From Skermanella stibiiresistens SB22 (GTDB lineage Bacteria; Pseudomonadota; Alphaproteobacteria; Azospirillales; Azospirillaceae): 46,925 bases of DNA. Position numbers and translations under genes: made by a program. Below are positions 24,655-32,757 of the stretch, piece after piece. The DNA lies in the NCBI RefSeq assembly GCF_000576635.1, contig NZ_AVFL01000041.1:1-46925 (forward strand). Direction: 5' to 3'. The number at the start of each line of letters is the position of its first letter. Within the stretch, counting starts at the first letter, position 1. Below the pieces are notes generated by a model, which was not told the DNA's origin, did no database searches, and saw only the letters and a program-made list of their open reading frames with translations.

Positions 24655-25967
24655 CCGCTGACCACACTGCCGACCAGACCGTGATCGTTCCCGCCGATGT
24701 CTTCCTGGGTCTCCAACGGGGCTACGACACGCCAGACCCGTCAGGGCAGGATTCGTCCAGGCCGTGGGAGCGGATCAGCCTCGGCCGCACTAGTCCGCTC
24801 GTCATGGCGGCGGCACCGCTGCTCAGCCTGTGCGGGCGCATCAAGGGCCAGGCGTCCCATGCCAACGTCGATACCCTGCGCCTGCATGTCCTTGGCGAGA
24901 TCGACCGTTTCGAGCGCAGGATCACGCCGCTCGGCCTGTCGGCGCGATCGATCCGGGCAGGCAAATACGCTCTCTGCGCGACAGTCGACGACATCGTTCT
25001 CAATACCCCCTGGGGCGGCAACAGCATCTGGACGACCCGGAGCATGGTTGGCACCCTGTTCAGCGAAACCTGGGGTGGCGATCGTTTCTTCGATCTGCTG
25101 GCCCAACTGAAGCGGGATCCCGGAAACAACATCGACCTGATCGAGCTGCTCTATTACTGCATCAGCCTGGGGTTCGAGGGAAAGTACCGGATAGCGCCGC
25201 GCGGCGCATCGGAACTCGTCACGGTCCGCGAGGACCTGTATCGCCTGATCCGGAACGTCCGGGGCGACTTCGAGCGCGACATCTCTCCGCACTGGCGCGG
25301 TACCGGCCTTGGACATCGCAGCCTGGGTGCCGTCGTGCCGCCCTGGATCGCCGCATCGGTGGCTGCTGCCTTGCTGCTCCTGCTGTTCTCCGGTCTCGTT
25401 CTCGCGATCAACCAGCACTCCGATGCCGCATTTTCCGAGTTGGCGGCCCTGCCGCCGGCCGGCGCCGTCAGCCTGATCCGTGCGGCCCCCGCTCCTCCGC
25501 CCCCTCCCCCACCGCCGGAGTTCGCCGCCGGCCAAACGGAAGCGCTGCGGAAGTTTCTGGAATCCGAGATCCGTCAGGGGCTGGTTTCGGTGCGGGAGGA
25601 TGCCCAGACGATCGGCGTCCGGATCGCGGGCGACGGGATGTTCCCCTCCGGCCGCGCCGAAGTACTTGACGAAGTCAAACCCCTGCTGGTCCGCATCGGT
25701 CAGGCGCTGAACGATCAGCCGGGCGATATCGTGGTCACCGGCCATACCGACAGCCAGCCGATCCGTTCCCTCAAGTTCCCGTCCAACTGGGACCTCTCGC
25801 TGGCGCGAGCCAAGGCGGCGGCCGCGCTGATCGGCGGCGCCATGACGGAACCGGCACGGCTGACCTCGGAAGGAAAAGACTCGAGCCAGCCAGTCGCTTC
25901 GAACGATACGGCGCAGGGCCGCAAATTGAACCGGCGGATCGAGCTAGTCATCTCCAAGGCCCAATGA
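24651..25967 (+). CDS. tssL: T6SS membrane complex TssL with C-terminal OmpA-like domain
   Basis: This 438-residue inner-membrane protein has an N-terminal DotU/IcmH domain (PLLSLCGRIKG, KYALCATVDDIVLNTPWG, LIELLYYCISLGFEGKYR), one transmembrane helix (WIAASVAAALLLLLFSGL, about residues 230-250), a poly-proline stretch and a periplasmic OmpA-like domain (VVTGHTDSQPIRS, WDLSLARAKAAAALI, GRKLNRRIELV). The fused peptidoglycan-binding domain replaces the need for a separate TagL. The ATG at 24651 overlaps the tagH stop. TssL and TssM form the envelope-spanning channel. Confidence 0.92.
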   Translation: MTADHTADQTVIVPADVFLGLQRGYDTPDPSGQDSSRPWERISLGRTSPLVMAAAPLLSLCGRIKGQASHANVDTLRLHVLGEIDRFERRITPLGLSARSIRAGKYALCATVDDIVLNTPWGGNSIWTTRSMVGTLFSETWGGDRFFDLLAQLKRDPGNNIDLIELLYYCISLGFEGKYRIAPRGASELVTVREDLYRLIRNVRGDFERDISPHWRGTGLGHRSLGAVVPPWIAASVAAALLLLLFSGLVLAINQHSDAAFSELAALPPAGAVSLIRAAPAPPPPPPPPEFAAGQTEALRKFLESEIRQGLVSVREDAQTIGVRIAGDGMFPSGRAEVLDEVKPLLVRIGQALNDQPGDIVVTGHTDSQPIRSLKFPSNWDLSLARAKAAAALIGGAMTEPARLTSEGKDSSQPVASNDTAQGRKLNRRIELVISKAQ

Positions 25968-28900
25968 GGGAAAATTCCATGATCGATGCTCTGAAGCTGC
26001 CGATCTCCCTGCGGACGGGGCTCATTCTCTGCGGCCTCGCCGTTGTATCCAGCGCGGCCTTCGTCGTCGGGCCGCTGATTTCGGTCGGTGACACGGCCCC
26101 TTTCTCCAGCCTTGCCGGCAGCATCGGCTTGGCCACCTTGGCACCGGCGATCTACGGTGCTACGAGGCTGGTCGAAAGCTGGAGGACGTTCCGGCAGAAT
26201 GCGGCCATGCTCGATGCGGCGGTCAGGCCGGACGCCGGTTCCGTCGGCGGAGCCGAAGACGCCCAAGAGAGTGCTGAGATCGCCCTACGCCTGCGGGAAG
26301 CCCTGTCGGTGCTCAGGAAGCGCCGCTTCCAGGGAGCCGCGGGCAAACGCTGGCTGTACCAAATCCCTTGGTACGTCATCATCGGACCGCCGGGTGCCGG
26401 AAAGACCACGGCACTGGTCAATGCCGGCCTCAACTTCCCGCTTGCCGACCGGTTCGGCCGCAATGCCATGCGCGGCATCGGTGGAACGCGAAGCTGCGAC
26501 TGGTGGTTCACCGACGAGGCCGTGCTGATCGATACCGCTGGCCGCTACACGACCCAGGACAGCGATGCCGGCAAGGACCATGCCGCCTGGCTGGGCTTTC
26601 TGCGCCTGCTGAGGCGATACCGCCGCCGCCAGCCACTGAACGGGTTGCTGGTGGCGATCGCGGTCAACGAGGTGACCGAAGGCGGGGAGGAGGCGCGTCT
26701 GGCGCATGCCCGGCTGATCCGCCGGCGCATTCAGGAAGTGCAGGCCGAGTTGCGGATCCAGTTGCCGGTCTACCTGCTCCTGACCAAGGCGGACCTGATC
26801 TCCGGTTTCACCGAGTTCTTCGACGATCTTGGCCGCGAAGGCCGGCAGTCCGTCTGGGGCTTCACCTTCGATCGGGATGGCGCCCGGAATGACGACTTGG
26901 ACGTCACACCGGTAGACCACTTCGGCAGCGAATTCGACGCGCTGGTCGGCCGGCTGGACGAAAGGCTGATCGACCGGCTCCATCAGGAAAGCGATAGCGC
27001 GCGGCGCGGCGCCGTCTATAGCTTCCCGCATCAGGTCGCCAGCATCAAGGACGCGCTGACCCAGTTCGTCGAGGAGGCTTTCCGTCCGAATTCCTTCGAG
27101 CAGGCGATCATGCTGCGCGGTGCCTATTTCGTCAGTGGCACCCAGGTCGGCACGCCGATCGACCGCGTCCTGGCCGCGATGAGAAGAAGTTTCGGCATCG
27201 GTTCTCAGCCGAAAGCGGCCGGTATCCAGCCGAAGCGCAGTTATTTCCTGAACCGCCTGCTGCGCGAGGTGGTGTTCGGTGAAGCCGGGCTGGCGGATGC
27301 CGATCCCCGGATCGAGCGACATCGGCGCCGTATCGCCTGGAGCCTTCATGGTGCGATCGCCGTCCTGTGCGTCGCGGCGGCCGGGGTGGCGGGGACCGGC
27401 TATATCCTCAATCGGACGCTGATCACGAAGGTCGAAGCCGCCGCCGGCGGCTACACCGCGAAGGCGCGGGAAATGGACCTGGACCAGGTTGGCGATATCG
27501 ACCTCGCCCGTGTCCTGCCCCTGCTGAACGAGCTGCGCGACTTGCCCACCGGCTATGCGGAACGCGGATTTCCCCGCTCGTGGCTGGCGAGCCTGGGCCT
27601 CGACCAGACCGAAAAGCTCGGATCGCAGACGGTCGGCGCCTATCGGCGCATCCTCGGCTCCGTGCTGCTGCCGCGCCTGATCCTGAGATTGGAGGATCAG
27701 CTGCGCAAGCGCCGCGACGATCCGGACTTCCTGTATCAGGCTTTGAAGGCCTATCTCATGCTCGGCGGACAGGGACCGATGGACCGCGCGTTCGTCGAGC
27801 GCTGGTTCGAGTTCGAGATCAAGGCATCCAATCCCGACCAGCGCGATGCCCCGCTACGGCAGGATCTCGGCGGCCATATCAAGGCCCTGCTCGAGCGTCC
27901 GCTGCCGCAAGTAGGATTGGACGGCGATTTGGTGAGCCAGCTCCGCGCTGTCCTGAAACAGACCTCGCTCGCCAAGCAGACGCTCGACGCCATCGCCGCC
28001 AGTCCGGAGGCCGCCGCGCTTCCCGGCTGGACCATAGCCGATCATGCCGGCCCGGCCGGCACCTGGGTCTTCCACCGCGCCAGCGGGCTGCCGCTCGCCG
28101 ACGGCATTCCCGGTCTGTATACCCGCGACGGCTTCTTCAAGATCTTCTTGCCGCTGCTGCCCCATTACGCCGAAACGACGCGGCGGGAGGCTTGGGTCCT
28201 CGGCACCAAGCTGGCTAAGATGAGCCCGGAAGCGGAGGCGGAGCACGAACGCGATACCGTCGGTCTCTATCTCCAGGCGTTCGCGCTGCAATGGGACAAG
28301 CTGCTGGGCGACATCGCCGTCAGTTCGGCCAAATCCTATGACGATGCCCTGCGCACGCTCAGCATCCTGTCCTCGCCGACCTCTCCGATCCGCCTGCTGG
28401 TGGTCTCGGCCGGTACCGAAACAGCGCTGACACAGCCGGCGGGCGAAGCGGCATCCCCGGACCGTCAGGCGACGGCCGACGAGAAACTCGCCAAGCTCCT
28501 GCTTCAGCAGCGGAACCCCGACAGCATCGCCGCCCTGGCCGAGCGCTTCAGCGGCGAGCATTTCCGGGAACTGCATGCGCTGAGCACGGTTCCGCCCGGC
28601 AGTTCGGCCAGCGCGCGACCGCGGATCGACGAGGTGATCGCCAGCCTCGGCGATCTCTACCGCTCGCTCAACCAAGCCCGCTTCGGAGGCGCACGCGCCG
28701 GCGACGCGGGAGGCGGCCCGCTGCAAGGCAGCGCCGAAGGTGCGGCCGCCCTGGCCGAGATCGACACGCAGGCCGCCAGCCTGCCCGCTCCGGTGCGTCA
28801 GTGGATCACCGGTATCAGCAGGACCAGTTCCTCCATGTCGGCGGATGGTGTGCGCCAACGGCTCACCGATGCCTGGATGGGAAGCGGCGGGCAGTTCTGT

Positions 28901-29566
28901 GCCCAGGCGACGGCTGGCCGCTATCCCTTCGACAAGAACGGCGCCAACGAAATCTCGCTCGAAGACTTCGCCCGGCTCTTCGCGAAGGACGGACTGATCG
29001 ACAGCTTTTTCGAACAGAATCTCGCGTCTTTCGTCGACAAGTCCGGCAAGCCCTGGCGATGGCGTAAATTCGGCTCGGTCGATCTGAAGCTGTCGCGGGA
29101 GTCCCTTGCCCAGTTCGAGCGGGCGGCACTGATCCGCGACAGCATGTTCCCGCCCGGCAGCGCCAGACCGGAGGCCGGCTTCCGCTTGACGCTGGCGCGG
29201 ACCAGCTTCGAGATCGGCGGAATCGATATTTCCGTCGGCGGCAGGACCGCCAGCCTTGCTCCAGGAAGCGCTCAATCGGCGCAACTGAGCTGGCCCGGAA
29301 ACGATCCCGCCGCCGGCACGAGCGTGACCTTCAAGCCCGGTCTAGCCAACTCCCCTCCGACGGCGATCGCCATCGACGGCCCGTGGTCGCTGTTCCGCCT
29401 GCTCGACCGGAGCGTGCTCCAGGCCACCAGCGCGACGCGCGATCGTCTTTCGGTCCGGATCGCCAGCGGTCCCGCCGAGGCCGACCTCGTCCTTCAGGAA
29501 AGCAGCCTTGCAAACCCGTTCGGGGCGAACCCCGTCAGCGCATTCCGCTGCCCCAGAACGCTGTAA
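25964..29566 (+). CDS. tssM: T6SS membrane complex TssM (IcmF)
   Basis: This is a 1200-residue IcmF-family protein. The ATG at 25964 overlaps the tssL stop as ATGA; an ATG at 25979 preceded by AGGG is an equally good start. Two transmembrane helices lie near residues 18-40 and 48-66, an NTPase P-loop GPPGAGKTT near 139-147, and a third helix near 460-482, followed by a large periplasmic part ending with the TssM C-terminal beta domain. Walker A is intact, unlike in some TssM proteins where it is dispensable. With TssL it anchors the secretion channel. No lipoprotein TssJ gene is adjacent, so outer-membrane contact must occur another way. Confidence 0.93.
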   Translation: MRENSMIDALKLPISLRTGLILCGLAVVSSAAFVVGPLISVGDTAPFSSLAGSIGLATLAPAIYGATRLVESWRTFRQNAAMLDAAVRPDAGSVGGAEDAQESAEIALRLREALSVLRKRRFQGAAGKRWLYQIPWYVIIGPPGAGKTTALVNAGLNFPLADRFGRNAMRGIGGTRSCDWWFTDEAVLIDTAGRYTTQDSDAGKDHAAWLGFLRLLRRYRRRQPLNGLLVAIAVNEVTEGGEEARLAHARLIRRRIQEVQAELRIQLPVYLLLTKADLISGFTEFFDDLGREGRQSVWGFTFDRDGARNDDLDVTPVDHFGSEFDALVGRLDERLIDRLHQESDSARRGAVYSFPHQVASIKDALTQFVEEAFRPNSFEQAIMLRGAYFVSGTQVGTPIDRVLAAMRRSFGIGSQPKAAGIQPKRSYFLNRLLREVVFGEAGLADADPRIERHRRRIAWSLHGAIAVLCVAAAGVAGTGYILNRTLITKVEAAAGGYTAKAREMDLDQVGDIDLARVLPLLNELRDLPTGYAERGFPRSWLASLGLDQTEKLGSQTVGAYRRILGSVLLPRLILRLEDQLRKRRDDPDFLYQALKAYLMLGGQGPMDRAFVERWFEFEIKASNPDQRDAPLRQDLGGHIKALLERPLPQVGLDGDLVSQLRAVLKQTSLAKQTLDAIAASPEAAALPGWTIADHAGPAGTWVFHRASGLPLADGIPGLYTRDGFFKIFLPLLPHYAETTRREAWVLGTKLAKMSPEAEAEHERDTVGLYLQAFALQWDKLLGDIAVSSAKSYDDALRTLSILSSPTSPIRLLVVSAGTETALTQPAGEAASPDRQATADEKLAKLLLQQRNPDSIAALAERFSGEHFRELHALSTVPPGSSASARPRIDEVIASLGDLYRSLNQARFGGARAGDAGGGPLQGSAEGAAALAEIDTQAASLPAPVRQWITGISRTSSSMSADGVRQRLTDAWMGSGGQFCAQATAGRYPFDKNGANEISLEDFARLFAKDGLIDSFFEQNLASFVDKSGKPWRWRKFGSVDLKLSRESLAQFERAALIRDSMFPPGSARPEAGFRLTLARTSFEIGGIDISVGGRTASLAPGSAQSAQLSWPGNDPAAGTSVTFKPGLANSPPTAIAIDGPWSLFRLLDRSVLQATSATRDRLSVRIASGPAEADLVLQESSLANPFGANPVSAFRCPRTL

Positions 29567-29582
29567 ATTTGGGAGCCGTTTC

Positions 29583-30347
29583 ATGACCGTTTCACGCATC
29601 GGCTATTACGGCAAGCTTCCCGCCCGAGCCGACTTCGTCAGCCGCCGTCTGCCCGAGGATTTCATCAAACCCTGGGATGTCTGGATCCAGTCGGCCCTAT
29701 CGGCTGGCGAATCCTGGAGCGGCGAATTCTGGAGGCAGCGCTTCCTGGCATCACCCACGTGGCGCTTCGCCCTGCCAGCCGGCACATGCGGCCGTGCCGG
29801 CTGGACCGGAGTTCTGCGCCCAAGCATGGATGCCGTCGGGCGCTGCTTTCCGTTCGTGCTGGCCGCGGAACTGCCCCGAGCCGCCGATATCTTCACCGTC
29901 ATGGATGCCGGAACCGGATGGTTCGAGAGGCTGGAAGCGATGGCCGGCGCCATCGCCCGTCCCGACTTCGAACTCGATTGGCTGGACCGGCCGCTGCCCT
30001 CCCTCCGGTCCGCCGCCGGCGGGCAAACCCGATGGCCGTCGCTGGGCGCCGCGCATTCCGGCAAGCTCTGGCACGAACTTCCCAGCATCCTCGCGGTGAC
30101 GGTGGCACTGCGACGACAGCCAATGTCCGCGCGGGCGGCATCCGGGCGGGATGCCGCGATCTGGTGGACAGCCGGCACGACGGCTGTCGCCTCCGGAGTC
30201 GCCGTCACTCTGGGATTGATCCCTCCCGCAGCCTTCCCCGCCCTGATCGACGGTTCCTGGGGCGACCATGGCTGGATGGTGACGGATGGGACGGCGCTGG
30301 CCAAGGATCCGGACCCGGTTCCTCTGGAGTGGGATCGGACGGCATGA
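29583..30347 (+). CDS. tagF: T6SS accessory regulator TagF
   Basis: This 254-residue TagF-family protein begins MTVSRIGYYGKLPARADFVS, the family hallmark, with the later segments ELPSILAV-like and a C-terminal WMVTDG block. The ATG at 29583 has GGGAG eight bases upstream. In Pseudomonas and Agrobacterium TagF represses T6SS assembly after translation by binding the FHA protein. There it is often fused to or next to the phosphatase PppA. Here there is no phosphatase domain, and the sequence ends soon after the TagF domain. Confidence 0.88.
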   Translation: MTVSRIGYYGKLPARADFVSRRLPEDFIKPWDVWIQSALSAGESWSGEFWRQRFLASPTWRFALPAGTCGRAGWTGVLRPSMDAVGRCFPFVLAAELPRAADIFTVMDAGTGWFERLEAMAGAIARPDFELDWLDRPLPSLRSAAGGQTRWPSLGAAHSGKLWHELPSILAVTVALRRQPMSARAASGRDAAIWWTAGTTAVASGVAVTLGLIPPAAFPALIDGSWGDHGWMVTDGTALAKDPDPVPLEWDRTA

Positions 30348-30369
30348 CGTCGATCATAAGGAGGTCGCC

Positions 30370-31242
30370 ATGCGGCTGATCGTGAAATTCAACCTCGTGA
30401 TCACGCTGGCTTTCGTCGCCGGCCTGATCGTGTCGGCCTTGCTGATGCGGGAGAGGTTCGTCGCCAACGCCCGCACGGAAGTCCTCGCGAATGCCCGGAT
30501 CATGATGCAGTCCAGCGACTCGATCATGCGCTACACCAAGCAGGAGGTCACTCCGCTGCCGCAGGCGCTTGGACATGACAAGTTCGTCAGGGCGGCGGTA
30601 CCGTTCTTCGCCGCCGGTTCGATCTTCGAGGACCTGCGCCGGCACTACCCGGATTATTCGGTCCGCAATGTGGCGCTCAACCCGACCAACCTACGGGATC
30701 GCCCAACCGAGTCCGAGGCCGACATCGTCAATGGTTTCCGGTCCTTTCCCGACCGAACCGAAATGGTGACCGAGCGGCAGACGCCGAACGGTCCGATCAT
30801 GAGCCTGTCGCGCCCGCTCGTCGCGGCACCGGAATGCCTTGTCTGCCACAGCACACCGGCCAATGCGCCGAGCGCCATGATCGACACCTACGGCAGCGCC
30901 AACGGGTTCGGCTGGCAACCCAATGAGACCGTTGGGGCGCAGATCGTTTCGGTGCCTCTCAGCTTGCCGCTCGCACGGGCCGAAGAGGCGGTCGTTCACT
31001 TGCTACTGACCTGCGGATCGGTGTTCCTGGTCGTCCTGGCCGTGCTCAACCTCTTTCTCTATTACCTTGTCGTCAAGCCGATACGGGACATGGCGAAGAT
31101 CGCCAACGATGTCAGCCTGGGCAAGCCTGATACGCCGGAATACGAGCGCCAGGGCAGCGACGAGATCGCGACCCTCAGCCTGTCGTTCAATCGAATGCGT
31201 CGCAGTCTGGAAGGTGCCCTTCGATTGATCGAAGGCACATGA
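30370..31242 (+). CDS. Membrane haem-type sensor: DUF3365-like periplasmic domain plus HAMP
   Basis: This 290-residue protein has an N-terminal transmembrane helix (about 7-25), a periplasmic domain with a c-type haem motif ECLVCHS (Cys156, Cys159, His160), a second helix (about 210-235) and a cytoplasmic HAMP domain (VVKPIRDMAKIANDVSLG to IATLSLSFNRMRRSLEGAL). The periplasmic part resembles the Tll0287/DUF3365 family, for example the PLVAAPECLVCH and GFGWQPNETVGAQIV blocks. No kinase, cyclase or methyl-accepting output follows the HAMP. A perfect AAGGAGGT lies five bases before the ATG. The gene sits in the T6SS operon between tagF and a soluble Ser/Thr kinase, so the HAMP may talk to that kinase. 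That link is inference. Confidence 0.82.
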   Translation: MRLIVKFNLVITLAFVAGLIVSALLMRERFVANARTEVLANARIMMQSSDSIMRYTKQEVTPLPQALGHDKFVRAAVPFFAAGSIFEDLRRHYPDYSVRNVALNPTNLRDRPTESEADIVNGFRSFPDRTEMVTERQTPNGPIMSLSRPLVAAPECLVCHSTPANAPSAMIDTYGSANGFGWQPNETVGAQIVSVPLSLPLARAEEAVVHLLLTCGSVFLVVLAVLNLFLYYLVVKPIRDMAKIANDVSLGKPDTPEYERQGSDEIATLSLSFNRMRRSLEGALRLIEGT

Positions 31243-31284
31243 CCGCTTCTCCGGAAAACCCGTACGGCGGGGGGAGTATCGTCG

Positions 31285-32610
31285 ATGGAACTGCCCTTTG
31301 AATTGGGTCGCTATGTCCTGCTGGAGCGTATCGGTTCCGGCGCGATGGGGTCCGTCTTCCGGGGCGAGGATCCGGTTATCGGACGTCCTGTGGCGATCAA
31401 GGCGATCCACGCGAACCTGCTGAACCCCGATGATCGCGCCCAGCATCTGGCGCGCTTCAAGGTCGAGGTGAAGTCGGCCGGACGCTGCCAGCATCCGAAC
31501 ATCGTCGCGATTCACGACTATCTCGAGCCGGACGGCGACCCCCATATCGTGATGGAGCTGGCACCGGGCAGGTCGCTCCAGCATCTGATGACCGGGCGGC
31601 GCCGGTTCCCGGCAGCGCTCGCGGCCGATCTGATCGGGCGGTTGCTGGCGGCGCTCGGCCACGCGCACGGGCGCGGCGTGATCCACCGCGACATAAAGCC
31701 GGCCAATCTCATCGTTGACGGGGACTGGCGGCTGAAGGTCACCGATTTCGGCATCGCCCGCCTTGGCGGCGGCGAAATAACCGTCAACGGCATGATGCTC
31801 GGCACCCCCGCCTTCATGGCTCCGGAACAACTCAAGGGCGATGATCTGGATCACAGGGCCGATTTGTTCGCCGCAGGCATGGTGCTGCTCCATCTGGTCA
31901 CCGGGCGCTCACCCTATGAAGGGGCGAGTTTGGCCGGTATGCTGGTCGAGCTCGCCTCGGATCGCCCCATCGATCCGCACCGTGCCGGCGACTTCGATCC
32001 GCGCCTGACGCCTGTGCTGAAGCGCGCCTTGGCGAAGCGTCCGGTTGACCGCTTCGAGACGGCGGACGCCTTCGCGGAGGCCCTCGCGTCTGCGGTGTCG
32101 CGGCCGGACGACAGCGATCTCTGGCCTTCCGAGGAGGCACCGACGGCGACAGGCGGCTTGCAATCCGACTTCATCGAACGCGTCGAGCGCGAGTTGATGG
32201 AGGTGACCGGACCGATAGCCCGAATCCTGGTGCGCGAAGCGGGGAAAAACGCCGGGTCGGAGGAGCAAATCGTCTCCCGGTTGGCGGCCGGTATTTCCGA
32301 TGCGCGAAGCCGCGACCGGTTCCTGCATGCGTTCGCCGGGCGCAGGCCGAAGGTGCCTTCTCCTTCCCCTCCCCCGCCCGAGCTTGGCGGCGGCGCCGGA
32401 CTATCGATGTCGCCAGAGGCGCTGGAGGCGGTACAGACTCTGCTGGTCAGCTTTATCGGACCCTTCGGACGTATCCTGGTCCGCCAAGGCTCGATGCGGG
32501 CGGCATCGGTCAGCCAATTCTACGACCAGTTGGCGGTTCACATAAAACACGAGAAGGACCGGGAAGCATTCCGCAGGAAGTTCCTGGAAGAATTTCCGCC
32601 GAAGTCTTGA
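31285..32610 (+). CDS. Ser/Thr protein kinase of the T6SS cluster (PpkA-like role)
   Basis: This 441-residue cytoplasmic kinase is of the bacterial Hanks type: a glycine loop GSGAMGSVF, the ATP-binding Lys39 (VAIKA), HRDIKPANL (Asp136), DFG at 154-156, an activation segment ending GTPAFMAPEQL, and a complete C-lobe to about 270. The C-terminus has two related blocks, IARILVREAGKNAGSEEQI and FGRILVRQGSMRAASVSQF, each followed by a short helix ending in F. No transmembrane segment is present, unlike Pseudomonas PpkA. Its likely substrate is the FHA partner TagH or another T6SS core protein. GGGGGAG lies eight bases before the ATG. Confidence 0.87.
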   Translation: MELPFELGRYVLLERIGSGAMGSVFRGEDPVIGRPVAIKAIHANLLNPDDRAQHLARFKVEVKSAGRCQHPNIVAIHDYLEPDGDPHIVMELAPGRSLQHLMTGRRRFPAALAADLIGRLLAALGHAHGRGVIHRDIKPANLIVDGDWRLKVTDFGIARLGGGEITVNGMMLGTPAFMAPEQLKGDDLDHRADLFAAGMVLLHLVTGRSPYEGASLAGMLVELASDRPIDPHRAGDFDPRLTPVLKRALAKRPVDRFETADAFAEALASAVSRPDDSDLWPSEEAPTATGGLQSDFIERVERELMEVTGPIARILVREAGKNAGSEEQIVSRLAAGISDARSRDRFLHAFAGRRPKVPSPSPPPPELGGGAGLSMSPEALEAVQTLLVSFIGPFGRILVRQGSMRAASVSQFYDQLAVHIKHEKDREAFRRKFLEEFPPKS

Positions 32611-32757
32611 CGTTGTTTCGGGCCGTTCAGCACCTGAATATCGATAGACCGGCTTTGCATGAAGCCTTCCCCTTACCGACTGGTAACTGTGACGCGACAG
32701 TCCCCAACCGCCGGCATCCGGCATTTCGGGCATGCCCGTTGAAGAAAGATCGCTGAA

